Source: Salvator merianae
Lineage: Eukaryota > Chordata > Lepidosauria > Squamata > Teiidae
Direction of reading: 5' to 3'
DNA: 64,000 bases
Assembly: GCA_003586115.2 (NCBI GenBank)
Contig: QVOM02000049.1
Span: 21,133,765 to 21,197,764, forward strand
Part shown: positions 32,958-47,300 of the stretch, piece after piece
How the letters are laid out: every line of letters begins with the position of its first letter
Numbering within the stretch: position 1 is the first letter of the stretch
Program-made: the position numbers and the translations under genes
The notes under the pieces: generated by a model
What the model was told of the DNA's origin: nothing
Seen by the model: the letters and a program-made list of their open reading frames with translations, nothing else
Databases searched by the model: none

Positions 32958-34379
32958 TGGCAAATTTTGTTAAAATCATCACTATGTTCACCCCACAGCT
33001 GGCTCTGACTTCAACGAACCCTTATCAGCTCATAGTGAGAGCTTTGCTTACTCACATGGATTGAGTGTGCCCTGTTCCTTAAAAACCATTGGCTCCATCT
33101 TTCTTCCCCCTTACTGAATTTCAGGGGCTACAGAAGCCATTACAGTTTAAAATGAAACCATCAAAATCACACCGGAATTACTTATTGGAGTCTGTTCTTC
33201 TCACTTACATGAAATGATCTCCAAGGAATTCTTTCACATATCCAAAACAGACAATGGTGACTGGCCTATAAGAATCAGCACCTCACTATATTAAGTAGCT
33301 CCAAGCTACAGGTTACTTCCCTTCTCCCTATCATGCATTTCAGTTCAGAGCTGATTAGTCTGGACATAATCCATTGTATCTTGGCAGGTCCATTTTCATT
33401 CAGCATTGAATGGACCTACTGCAGTTATCCCTTGTTATATAAGCTCAATGTATTTGATGAAACCTGCTCCAAAAGCTAAAACTTGTACCACAGGTTCCCT
33501 TTGTCATTTGCTCATAGTGCTTGTTGCAGTCTCTTATGAGCAAAAATCTTCACTTTTAGTGAAAAACTGGTACGACACTGAAGCTTTTTACAGTGATTGC
33601 TTGTATAATGAAGGGTTATTGCACTAGCACTGGTTATTCTGATTCTTAGTACACTTCTTTTTAGTTTTCTTGCTTCTTACTCATAGCTAAAAGAACTATG
33701 TACATTTTCAAACATGTTATCACCCTCTTTTCAGTATTGGGGAGGTAAACGGAAGAGACCCACCTTCTTGTGAGTAAGCCCCATTGAACTCTATGGAACT
33801 TGTTTCTTAGGCTGCTGCTAGATACAGGAAAAATGCCAGCAGATTGCCATTATCATAGCTAGACACACACACACCTAGACAGGCCCAATGTCATAAATTG
33901 CCAGGGCTGTGGCAATTTATGGGCCACTTAATTTGAAGTAAAAAAAACCTGCAGGAAATCCCACATTATTTTTGCATATATTACATGTTGTAGACTTACC
34001 AGATATCTGGTGATGCTCCTGTGACATTGGATCATCTGCACCTTCTGGGATTTTGCCAAGCATGCAATAAGAGAGGGGGAGAAAGAGGCAGGGAGGCAGG
34101 TACTGTTTGCTCCAGGAAGTTGCTATTGATCCAATGTTGGAGTCTCACCAGATGATTGGTAAATCAAAAACATGCCGGAGGAGCCCACGTCAAGGGGCAA
34201 TGTTGGCATGCCACCAAGATCTGGCATTGCCCCTCACCGCCTAGAACCAACTTCAGTAATCATAAGACCCATTTACACTTATTCCCTTTCCAGAAATCCT
34301 TCTGGATAAATGTGAACTGCAGAAATGATGCAATTGTAGAAAAAAGAACCTAACTAAATCAAGCACTGTGTGGACAAAA
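32958..34379. other. Intergenic, no gene supported
   Basis: No gene or defined repeat is recognised. A short ACACACACAC run lies near 33864. Confidence 0.35.
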
Positions 34380-34945
34380 GTCTGTGAAATCTGCCCACAA
34401 CTGGACAGGAATGACATTTCTGGAATTCTTATAGCATGGGGATCAGAATACCCTGGAGTATACCACACGTTTCTTGTTGAGCTTGCAAACATAGCAGTGA
34501 AAATGCTACGAATGAGATGAACAAGGCCATCAGTGCAATCACTTCCAAATGCTCTCAATATCACTGTGAAACCCACAGAGCTCATTGGTGTTTTGTGGAA
34601 CTAAAGGCAATGAAATTAGAGATTCAATTACTATTACACAGGTAGCATAAATCCTGCTGTGAGTCTGACCAAACATGGGTTCAAGAACATTATTAAGTCT
34701 ACCGCATGACAGAGATGATGGTGAAAACCAATTCTCTGTCCCCATTGCATCCTCTACTAGCCGTACAACAGAGCTCTTTCAAGTGGTGAATGTCCTCACA
34801 CAATCAAGTCCAAGGAACAAAGGACAGTTGTCATCCAAATTCTGCTGTGACAAATTTGCAAGGCATTTTGAGAGCAAAGTCAGTAAAATTCACAGTGAAT
34901 TGGATGGAACAGTTGGGAATAGTCTAGGTGCAGTTATTTTGGATC
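34380..34945 (+). repeat. Older CR1/L3-like LINE, upstream half
   Basis: Translating in shifting frames gives EMNKAISAITSK, FSVPIASSTSRTTELFQVV, and FCCDKFARHFESKVSKIHSE followed by GAVILDQF. These match the region just before the reverse transcriptase domain of a CR1/L3-type LINE common in squamates. The reading continues after 36569 with EDVNKLLAGVQATTCSLDP, so one element is split by the CR1 insertion between. Confidence 0.75.
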
Positions 34946-34954
34946 AGTTCTGAT

Positions 34955-36568
34955 TTGAGGGAATAAGAGAATCAAGGCTCTGTATGGACAAGGAGAAGGT
35001 GAGGGAACACTTAGCTAACTTAAATGAATTCAAGTCTCCAGGCCCAGATGAATTACATCCTAGGGTGCTGAAGGAATTAGCTGATATAATTGCTGAACCA
35101 CTCTCTGTGATATTTGAGAACTCATGGAAAACAGGAGAAGTCCCAGAAGACTGGAGAAGCGCGAATGTTGTCCCTATCTTTAAAAAAGGAAAGAAGGCTG
35201 ACCCAGGTAACTCCAGGCCTGTGAGCCTGACTTCAATATCAGGCAAGATCCTTGAACAAATCATTAAACAGCATATATGTGAGCACTTGGATCGGAAGGC
35301 AGTAATTAACCAGAGCCAACATGGATTTTTAACAAGCAAGTCATGCCAGACTAATCTCACTTCCTTTTATGACAAAATTACTGGATGGATCGATCAAGGA
35401 AAGGCTGTGGACATAGTATATCTTGACTTTAGCAAAGCATTTGACAAGGTGTCTCATACTGTACTTATTGAAAAAATGATCAAATATGGGATTGACAGGA
35501 CAACCGTTAGGTGGATTCATAACTGGCTTAGTGATCGTACTCAAAGAGTGGTCATAAATGGCTTCACATCCGATTGGAAGACTGTCTCGAGTGGGGTACT
35601 GCAAGGCTCTGTCTTGGACCCAGGGCTGTTCAACCTTTTTATAAATGATCTGGATGAAGGATTCGAGGGGACGCTGATCAAATTTGCAGATGGCACAAAG
35701 CTAGGAGGGGTTGCTAACACTAGGGAGGAGAAGGAGAAGATTCAAAATGATTTGGACAAGCTTGAACAGTGGGCTGAAACTAACAGAATGACATTTAACA
35801 GGGAGAAATGCAAAGTTTTACATCTGGGTAAGAAAAATGACAATATCCAATACAGAATGGGAGGAATCTTGCTGAGCAGCAGCACATGTGAAAAGGATCT
35901 GGGTGTACTAGTAGATCACAGCTTAAATATGAGTCAACAGTGTGATGCAGCTGCAAAAAAGGCAAACACCATCCTGGGGTGTATCAAGAGAAGCATAGAG
36001 TCTAGATCACGAGAAGTAATTATCCCTCATTACTCTACCTTGGTCAGACCTCATCTGGAGTATTGTGCCCAGTTCTGGGCACCCCAATTAAAAAAAAGAC
36101 ATTGACAAACTGGAACAAATTCAGAGAAGGGTGACCAAAATGGTGAATGGTCTTCAAACCATGTCCTACGAGGAATAGTTAAAGGATCTAGGAATGTTTA
36201 GCCTGCAACAGAGAAGACTGAGAGGAGACATGATAGCTGTTTTCAAGTATCTGAAGGGCTGTCACAGTGCAGAAGGATTGGCCCTATTCTCAATTGCGCA
36301 AGAAGAAAGGACTAGAAACAATGGGATGAAACTTCAAGGGAGTAGATACAGGCTAGATATTAGGAAAAACTTTCTGACCGTAAGGGCAATCAGTCATTGG
36401 AACAGGTTGCCACAGGAGGTGGTGGGCTCTCCTTCGCTGGAGGTCTTCAAGGAAAGGCTGGATGGATATCTGCCTGGGATGCTTTAGTGAATCCTGCATT
36501 GAGCAGAGGGTTGGTCTCGATGATCCTGGAGGTCCCTTCCAACTCTATGATTCTATGATTCTATGATT
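34955..36568 (+). mobile_element. CR1 LINE (reverse transcriptase half), nested, inactive
   Basis: A 373-codon frame (34984-36105) holds the CR1 reverse transcriptase: FKSPGPDELHPRVLKEL, NSRPVSLTSISGKILEQII, VDIVYLDFSKAFDKVSH, SSGVLQGSVLDPGLFNLFIN, then the catalytic motif as FADGTK in place of FADDTK, and EKDLGVLVDHSLNMS. At 36088-36105 an A-run shift ends the frame; the reading resumes out of frame with the C-terminal part to 36487 (FSLQQRRLRGDMIAVFKYLK). The element ends in three ATTCTATG-type octamers (about 36543-36566), the CR1 hallmark. It is 5'-truncated, and the lost catalytic Asp and frameshift make it inactive. Confidence 0.93.
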
Positions 36569-37955
36569 GAGGATGTGAACAAGCTGCTTGCTGGGGTGCA
36601 GGCAACTACATGCTCCCTGGATCCCAACCCTTCTTGGCTGGTAACAGCTTTTTGACAGGGTATGTTCAAGTGGGTGCTCAAGAGGTCTTCCCTGGATCGA
36701 GAAAAATTAAATTACTGCAGCCCAGTAGCTAACATACCCTTTTGGGGTAAGGTATTGGAGAAGGTTGTGGCTGTTCAACTGCAGGCAATCTTAGAGGAAA
36801 CTGATTATTTAGATCCATTTCAATCTGGCTTCCAGGCCCAATTATGGCACTGAAACCCTGGCCCTGGTTGATGACTTTCTCCAGGAGAAAGACAGGGGAA
36901 ATGCTACCCTGTTGGTTTTCCTAGATCTCTCAGAGGCTTTTAATACCATGAACCATGTTAGCCTTCTACAGAGACCACTGAGTCTAGAAATTGGAGGCAC
37001 TGTGTTGTGATGATTCTGCTCCTATCTCCGAGTCCTGGTTCCTCAGAGATTGAGCTTATCTCCCATGCTCTTCAACATCTGTATGAAGCTACTGGGAGAG
37101 GTCATTGGGAGATCTGGAGTAATGCCCAACTCTATCTTTCAGTTTCACCTGAATCAGGACTGATGGTCAAGGTGCTTGGAGGCAGAAATGGGCTGGATGT
37201 GGGCCAATAAAATGAACCTGAATCCAGGCAAGACATAAATGATGTGTGTTGCGGGATCTCAGGTCTATGAAGTTATTGATGGGATTGTTTTGCCCTAGAA
37301 GAGACAGGTGCAAAATCTGGGGATACTCTTGGATTCTCTGCTGACACTTGAAACTCAGATGGAGGCAGAAGCCAAGTGGTGGCCACTCCATCTGGTTCAC
37401 CATCTCCAGCCCTTTCTGGACAGAGATAATTCAGGCACAGTAATATGGTTGGATGCTGCAGCTGATGCAGAATGCAGCAGCTAGACTGCTGATAGTCACG
37501 GCTGGCTGGATGCACTGGAGAATTTGCTACCAAGCCCAATTCAAGATACTAACATTAACCAACAAGGTCCTTAATGGCTTGAACCCCAAACATCTAAGGA
37601 AACATATTTTCCCATATACAGACCAGACCATGCCCTAAGATCTTAGCTGTGCCACCATGCACAGAAGTTCAAAGGGAGGGAGTATGTGTGAGGAACTTCT
37701 CAGTGACAGCGCTGGGTTGTGGAACAGCCGCCCCTGTTCATCGTGCACATTTAGATAGTTGGTAAAGTTGCACCTCTGAGTACCCTATCCCCTCCTGAGT
37801 ACTGTAAACTTGATTGTAAATTCTCGGACCTGTCGTGAGTGATTTTAATCAGCTTAGTCTTGGTTTTAAGCTGCTTTCTTGATTTTAGCTCCTGTAGCCC
37901 ACCCTGAGACCCTTGAGATAGGGCAGACTATAAGTGGCAATAAATAAAATAGGAG
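36569..37955 (+). repeat. Older CR1/L3-like LINE, downstream half
   Basis: In broken frames the + strand reads EDVNKLLAGVQATTCSLDPN, then SPVANIPFWGKVLEKVVAVQ, LQAILEETDYLDPFQSGFQA, ALVDDFLQEKDRGNATLLVF with LDLSEAFNTMNH, and NKMNLNPGKT. These are reverse transcriptase motifs of the same LINE seen at 34380-34945. The 3' end is CACCCTGAGACCCTTGAG, then GGGCAGACTATAAGTGGCAA and AATAAATAAA. Stops and shifts are frequent, so it is older than the CR1 inserted in it. Confidence 0.85.
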
Positions 37956-39899
37956 ACCAGTTGTAGCTTGAATCTGCATTCCAGCCAATGTAAATGTTAT
38001 GTCTGAATTTCAGGTGCAAAGCATGCAGAAATGCATTACTTGACAAAAGAACCTGACAACGGCGTCATTATATTTACTCATTAGAAGGGGAGGGCTGGAA
38101 AACAGCAGCTGCCACCGTCCTTGCATTGCTCTCAGCCTACAACCTGCTGCTTAAACCACGGGATATGAGTGAAGGGCAGCAATTATCTGTGCTGCCTGAT
38201 ACAGTAGACCATGGAGCCGACAGTACAGGTGGCAATTTTGTGGCTGGGAAGGCGATAGAAAGGGGGTAATTTGGAAACGTGAGCCCCAAGGGAGAGCAGT
38301 TACACTGTGGCAGTGATAACTAGGTAATTGCTAGTAATGGCAGCACAGGAAATAGGTGTAGCTACGTGGTGTTGCTGTAAAATGGACTTAGTGCACGTCA
38401 GGCCATAAGAAGACCAGGAACAGCTTTCTCGCAAGGTGGACCACTGAGCCATTTATCTCAGTAATGTCTGCTCTGACTGACAGTGGCTTCCCAGGGTTTC
38501 AAGACCCCCAAAAATTTAAACTCGAGGCAATAAAATAAATTAAAGGCTTCTGCTTTAATGAGCAGCGAAGGAACCATAGCAAAAAGGACTGGCCAGCTTG
38601 GCAGACTACAGTGATGCTTCCTCCAGCTCTGACTTAGACCATGTCTTCATTACAAGACCCCAGACACTTTCCCACACACCTGGTGTGGTGCATATCCGCC
38701 ATGCCAAGGCATCTGAGGCCAGGCACGAGTGCCCCCAGGGCTCCGGAAACTGATCCCTGTGCCTGGTGCTCAGGGATCAGGGATCAGTTCTGAAGTCCCT
38801 ACTTTGCACAATTAACTCCTTTAGTTGTTTCCACCTCATGTTGTCAGCACAGGCCAAGGTGACTCAGAAGAGGCTTCCCGCACCTGCACTCCGAAGCCAA
38901 TTAACAAGGATGCATGACCATTGAATCTGCAGGACCATTGAATTCACAGGGCCTGGCTGGCAGCAAAAGAGACAGGGAGCTGCTTCGGTCAGGCCATGCC
39001 CAGGCCACAAGGATGAAGGTGCCCCCCTCAGACGCCTCAGGGACATGAGTGGAGCCACATGCTCTGTCACAGCTTTCTGTACTTTTCCTCCAGGCTCACA
39101 CAACCTCAACTTCACCAAAACCCTGATGCGAGCCAATGCAGCCTACACTAGAAACGAATCATTGGGGCACCCTACTCAAGGGGCATTTGAAAGAGTCAGG
39201 GATCTTCCCCATTCAGATTAGGGCTCTGGCCTGGGTGGAGGAGGGCTTTAATCTATTTCCATCTTCCCCTGCTGGTGTGATTTGGACCATGGTGGCCGTG
39301 GCTACCACCAGTTCCATCAACAGAAAGGTCATCACGTGGTGGTTGATGATGTAACTCGCTTGGACCTAAGCCAGAGTCCTCTGTCGCAAAATGCACAGCA
39401 AACACCTGTCTGGCTTCCTTCTTTGGCCATGCCCTGCAAGCTGCAGAAGGTTCAGGTAAACGGGAGGCATCCCATTTCACAGGTGACACCAGCCGGCTCT
39501 CTGTGCCTTGTTTTTGCACCAAATGCACAACCCCAACACCGCTCCGGGCAACTGTACCCTGTAGAGGAAGCACAGCAGCAGTAATGGCTGTCTGCTTTTC
39601 AGGGTGCGGCGCCTGCAGTGACCAACGCGCTTAGAGGAACCCCTAGCAGCATGGCTTGAATATCACTAGCTCAAACTATCAAGCTAAAAGGCTGCCTCTG
39701 CCGAAAAGTCATATGGCTGCGCTCTCTTCTCCGTCCTCTGCTAGACCCCTTGCGTTACTGCTCCCCCACACACAAAAAATAGCAACCTTGCGCCCCTTTC
39801 CAAGAAGGGTCGCGGGGATGAATGGGATCACGGCTCACCAAGGAAGCAGCAGGGCCTTGATCTCCGTCAAAAAGCCCTATTAAAATTCTAAGCAGACTC

Positions 39900-39900
<1 letters not shown>
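37956..39900. other. Intergenic, repeat-poor upstream flank of NRN1
   Basis: No gene is recognised. Clear transposon signatures stop near 37955. Open frames on both strands at 38864-39584 have no known domains. Confidence 0.4.
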
Positions 39901-42076
<2,176 letters not shown>

Positions 42077-42131
42077 ATGGGACTTAATTTGAGCGGCAGA
42101 TACATTTCTCTGGTCCTTGCTGTGCAACTAG
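42077..42131 (+). CDS. NRN1: NRN1 coding exon 1
   Basis: It encodes residues 1-18 ([18 protein letters not shown]) plus the first base of codon 19. The start has A at -3 and G at +4, a strong Kozak context. The exon ends CTAG followed by the donor GTAAGT at 42132. It differs from the mammalian start by conservative changes only (KLNG to NLSG, LILAVQI to LVLAVQL). The exon lies outside the listed long frames because it is only 55 nt. Confidence 0.93.
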
Positions 42132-43423
42132 GTAAGTAGACCCTCGCCTTATGGGAGAAGAAAGGGTATTTCTGAGTAGGGTTTTTTTGGGGAGGGAGCA
42201 GAGCCGCTTTTTCAGCGCATCAAAAGATGCATTCACTGCAAAGTACGATATAAATAATTGAAAGAAAATGGTTAATCGTTGGTGGCGACAGCACTCTGCA
42301 AGATGTGATTTTCGCTTTGTGGCTAAGACATGAATGCCTTTTTTAAAAAATAAGACTCTGCGATACCACTGCATTTTCTGGTTTACTGGAGATTCTTATT
42401 TGTGCGGGTTCACCACCACCCCGTGCCAAAAGGATTCCTTCCTCGCTTGCATGGCTATATTGCTCTCCCCTTGCGCCCGTCTTTCTTCCAGTACTCATAT
42501 CCGCGCGCACAAAGGAGGCACCGCAGCACCGCGTTTGTCCTAAACTAATTTCCCCCGCTCGGGAGTGAGAGAGAAATAATGATGATGATGATGAGCTAGA
42601 AGGGAGAGCAGAGAGAGATGAAATGACGGTATCTGGTGCAAACCATGAAAATGTGAATTTGGGGTGGGGGGAGAGAGAGAGAGAGAGAGCAGCGGGCGGC
42701 GATCGAAGCGTTTGGAAGTTTTTCCCCTAGCCGTGGTGGGTTGGACGAGAGAATATTTGGGAGGAACTGTCGATCTTAGATGCTGTTTAAAAAAAAAAAA
42801 AAGGTGCCCAGGGAAGAGAGCGAAGAAAGAGGCTACCTGGCTATTATGTATTTGCCATTAAAAGGCGTGCTTATGCTGGTCGAACGGCCAAAATGCGTTG
42901 CCTTCCACACGATCGCCGGGAGCTTAGACGGTACCTGGGGGGAGGGGGGAGTTGGTTGATTTTGTTTTGTTGGATGCGGTTCTCCGGATCGAGGAGAGTT
43001 TTGACCCAGTTGCCCACACTCCGGGCTCTGCGTCCAGCGATTCTTAGGGCGAAGCCTGCTCGGCTGGTGTGATCTGGAAGGCAAACTCCGTGGGCACCTT
43101 CACTGAAAGTGCATCCTTCAACCGGTGTCGAGGATGTGGATTTAAAGAACTGCAGCCCCCCTCCCTTCCCTTGAAACGATTTCTTCTTTCCCCCTCCTTC
43201 TCCCTAGGTTTCCTGTCCCAAATTTGCAGGACTCGGATTTATCTCTCTCCCAGCAGCCTTCTGCCTTGTCTCCCATCTCTGCAGCATTTTGGGAACAGGC
43301 GGGGGGAGGAGGAGGAGGAGGAGAGAGGCGCTAATATTGTCGACCTGTCGATTATCAATAACAGCAATAACACTAATAAAGACAATAACACTAATAGTAG
43401 TAGTAGTAGTAATAGTAGTAGTA

Positions 43424-43490
<67 letters not shown>

Positions 43491-44268
43491 GTGCAGGATA
43501 AGAAAGAGGATCCTTACAATAAAAGTGAGAATTGAGCAAATAAGAGAATTCAAAGAGCAGGGCTATCCCGGGACTTAAATCTGATCGCCATTGACTGTGT
43601 TGGAATTTCATTGCTGCGAAATACATGTGTGCGTTTCTATATTTAGAAACGAACGGTGGTCTTTCTTCGTGTCCAGTTAAGGTTATTTTCGAAATACTTG
43701 CATTGGTTTCACCCCTTGTAAGCAAGATGCATTATTACAACGGATAATAACAGGAGGGTGAAATTGGGGCAAGGAAAGAAAACCATGAAGAGTTAAAAAG
43801 AAGAAGAAAAGCACTAGGTGTGGAGATGGAATGGTTGAAAAATAAATAAAGCAATAATGATCCTTAAAGCCCCTTTAGGTTCTGTTTATTGCAGGGCAGA
43901 GCAAGGATTCGCCTCCTGATATTGCTTAAATTAAGATTCCACCGGTTGTTGGCTGGATTTAAGCTTCCTGAATAATGTTTGCGTTGGCAAAGTGTTAGAC
44001 AGTTTTTGATTATTTGGTTAGGAAAGAGGAAATACACATTCGTGTGTGTGTGTGTGTGCGCGCGCGCGCGCGCGTGCGATCAAAATAGAGAGAGACACTA
44101 ATGCTGAGAGATGCATTGGTCGTGCTGCGAGTATGTCCAAAAATGGGTGACCTTTTGGCCAAAGGAGCTGGTTGTGACAGAAGGCAGGACAGTAAGACAT
44201 GGGGGAAAATATATCTGTATAAAGGAAAAAACATCCTGGTAATGTAAAAATTCTTTAGCTTCAGGGCA

Positions 44269-44330
<62 letters not shown>

Positions 44331-47300
44331 CTCACATCCCTTAAAAGTATATTTGGAGTGCGGAAGACCTGCATCTATTTCACTTTCACAGCTTCCGGTT
44401 TTTTAATCCAACCTTCGTCCAGCAAAATCGAGGTTCCAAATCCCATGTGCGCGTGTATATGGTGTTGTGATCGAGGTTTTGCTAGTCTTCCACGGTGCAT
44501 ATGGGCTACCGTGCGGGAAGGAGAAGCGCGGGCAGCGACGCCGCTTTCTCGGAGCTGATCAAGTCCTAAAACGGGGTTCTAGACAGTTACCAGCTTTGGG
44601 GCATGCGTGACATCTAAGGGGTGGCCCTTCCTTTCCCCTGATCAGGTGAGAGAGAACAGGTGGGCGTGAAAAGAGTCTTATTCTTAGCATTTTTCAGGAT
44701 CATGGTCGCCCCCCTCCGCCACTTTGCACCAAGTCTGAAGGTTTGGGAAGCGAGGGAGGAGAGCAGGACCGCTGCAAGGGGACAGTCTGAAAACTTTCGT
44801 TTTGGAAACCTGCTCCCTGTGCCTCGGCAGAGAAAAGAGCAAATCTGAAGCGCCAGTTTTTATAGAAATGTTTTCCTTCTGGGATGGCGTCCCATGCCTA
44901 TTATTTGCTTGTAGGCTCCCTGTGACAGCCAATGTCTGCAGCTTCTACGTGTTCTGACGTTCTGGGGAGTGGGTCAGAGACGGAGGGAGGCGGTTACTAG
45001 ACCAAGCTGAGAGTAAATCAGGTAGGGAGGAGGAGAGGGGTTCCACAAACCCGGAGGTTTACAGAAGGAGTCGCTTTTATTCTGTGAGGGGCTGTAATAA
45101 TAATAATGTGATAATGCAAGCAGCCTGGAAAGCAGAGGGTTGCGGGTTCGATCCCCAGCCTCTCCGCAGAAGTAGGCAATGGCACACCGCTCCCGTCTCT
45201 CTGCAAGCAAACTGCATAGAGGTGTCCATGCAGTCAACTAGCAGTAGATCACAACTCGATGGCACCCAACAACAACAAGCGTTAATTCTGCAGTGGCACC
45301 TTTGTTTAATACAAGTGCATCGTATCTCTCCGCGCCCTCCAAAGCCTTCACCTCGACACCCTCCAGAGATTCCGGTTGTCCTCGCTCTCTCGCTGGCTCT
45401 GTCCCTCCCTCCCTCTTTCCCCTCTTTCTACTCCTGTGTCCCAGGATTGGGCAAGCGCACTAGAGAGAAAGAGAGAAACGGGCCCTTGATTCTAACCCGC
45501 TTGCTGTTGAAAGCTGAGGTGTGGGGACCGTGCGCCTATTCCTGCTGGGGATCGAACCAGTGATCAATGAAACCAACAAGTCGCTAATTCCCTTTCATTT
45601 GCTGCAGGATTGATAGGGATAAAATCGCTGCATGCTGTTCTCTAGCGATCCACCTGCTCCCACCAGCCAGAAAGACTGAAGCTGCGGCTCTAGCGTCTCT
45701 CTGTGTTGGAGCCGTGCAGCCAAGTGTCAAACGTGCGAGCAAAAATGGAAAACGACGCACACTCTCCCACCTCCCTCCAGCGGGCGCGCTCCCTCGCGCG
45801 CGCACAGACGGAGGGAGAGAAAGGTTTCCCCCTCGGTGCAAGCTAGAGCCCATTACGATCTAAAGGCGTTGTGCCGTGTGTCGACGATACTGGCCTCGCC
45901 CGCGGGGAATTGTAGAACCATCGAAATTAACGGGAGTTTCCCCTTGACTATGATATGAGTTGCGCCCAAAAGCGATGTCAGGAAAACCCCTTCCCTGGGG
46001 AGATCACGGGAAGAGCGTCTTGGTTTCTGCTTTCGTGCAAACCTTTCCGAGCGATTCGGGGTTTCACTGCGAAAAACGGAAGATGGATAACGAAGAAGAC
46101 TCCGTGCCCGGTGGTTAGAGACCGCAGCGCAGAAGCTTTGGGGCGGTCCGGAGAGAAACACATGTAGGAGGCTGGTGGGGAGATGAAACGAAATAAGGAG
46201 AGCCGAAAGGATGCTCTTGTGCCTCCATTTCCGTGGAGGGATGTGGGTGGGTACCTCGTGAGGGAGGGACAAAGGCGGAAGAAGGGATTAAGCATTCATC
46301 GAACATGGCAATCACTTTCTAGATTCTCATTTATGCAGGCTGCATTCATAGGTGGGGATTTATGTGCGGCCTGCTAACTCCGCGGTTCTCCCCAGTGCAT
46401 TGCATCGCATCCTCTCCATCGCATTTCCAAAGTGGGCGGATCTTTGCGCTTCTCTTCTCAACAAAATCCTCACGTTGCAACACGGAAGAAAAATAAGGGG
46501 GCAGGTTTTACTCCAGGAAACACACTGTGGAGGAGAAATCCTCTTCTAGCTGCGCAATTATTCCTGCGCGGGCCTCCCAGCAACTTCCTTGCCTATATGA
46601 ATAGAACATACATCTCAAGCGTTTTTCGAAACGTGGTTTTGTTTGTTTTTTTCTTTTCTTTAGGAAAAAAAATGTGTCGCTAAGATGTTTTCTCCCATTC
46701 CCTCATTCTGCAGATCGTTGCAGTATACTGTGGGGTTAAGGATATGGTTTATTAACTACAGTTTTGCTAAACTCCTGAAATGAATTTGGGACATTTCTGA
46801 TGTCTTTGCAAACGTTCCATTTTGCTTTTAACACTAAAACGACATTCAGAAGGTAGAAGTGGGGCGATTTAAACCCCAGTTCAAATAATTCAGAACTTTA
46901 AGAGGACGTATGGTAACAGCGTATCTGACAGTTTGGAAGAGATTTTTTTTTTTTAATCATAAGTGATGCGATTTTATTTTATTTTCTCAAGTAGTTTAAA
47001 GAAGTCTAGTGGAAGGGCAGTTTGATTTCAAGCGCCTCGATTTATTCAAAGCGTAGGCTGTCCAATTTAGCGCTTCTGAAAAGGTGTGGGGGAGGGAATG
47101 ATTTCTGTGATGTGAAGAAAGCTAGCGGCTAAGCACATTTTGCTCTTCTTACAGCTTTGACAGGTGTGTGTGGATGGGTGGAGGGATCGGGTTATGAGAT
47201 TTTTCCCGAGCAGAATCGGGGCTGGGTAGGCGCGCTGTTTACGTTGCCGGAGCTGTCCAGCTGATATGGTGCTGATCTGTTCCTCAGCATACCTGGTGCA

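Larger units (their letters stand above)
42132..47287 (+). other. NRN1: NRN1 intron 1 (5.2 kb)
   Basis: It begins GTAAGT and ends CTGTTCCTCAG. The first half is CpG-rich, and 45300-46500 remains CpG-dense, which often marks regulatory DNA. It holds simple repeats at 43396-43489, 44041-44078 and 44269-44326 and one SINE at 45104-45279. I see no other exon or gene in it. Long frames at 45584-46295 overlap on both strands in CpG-rich DNA and show no domain. Confidence 0.85.

Noticed and set aside
43204..43725. 173-codon frame with poly-Leu and poly-Thr/Ile
   Set aside because: It is a translation of the TAG/TAA microsatellites in intron 1.
45140..45160. Possible tRNA B box
   Set aside because: GGTTCGATCCC is part of the SINE at 45104-45279, not of a stand-alone tRNA.
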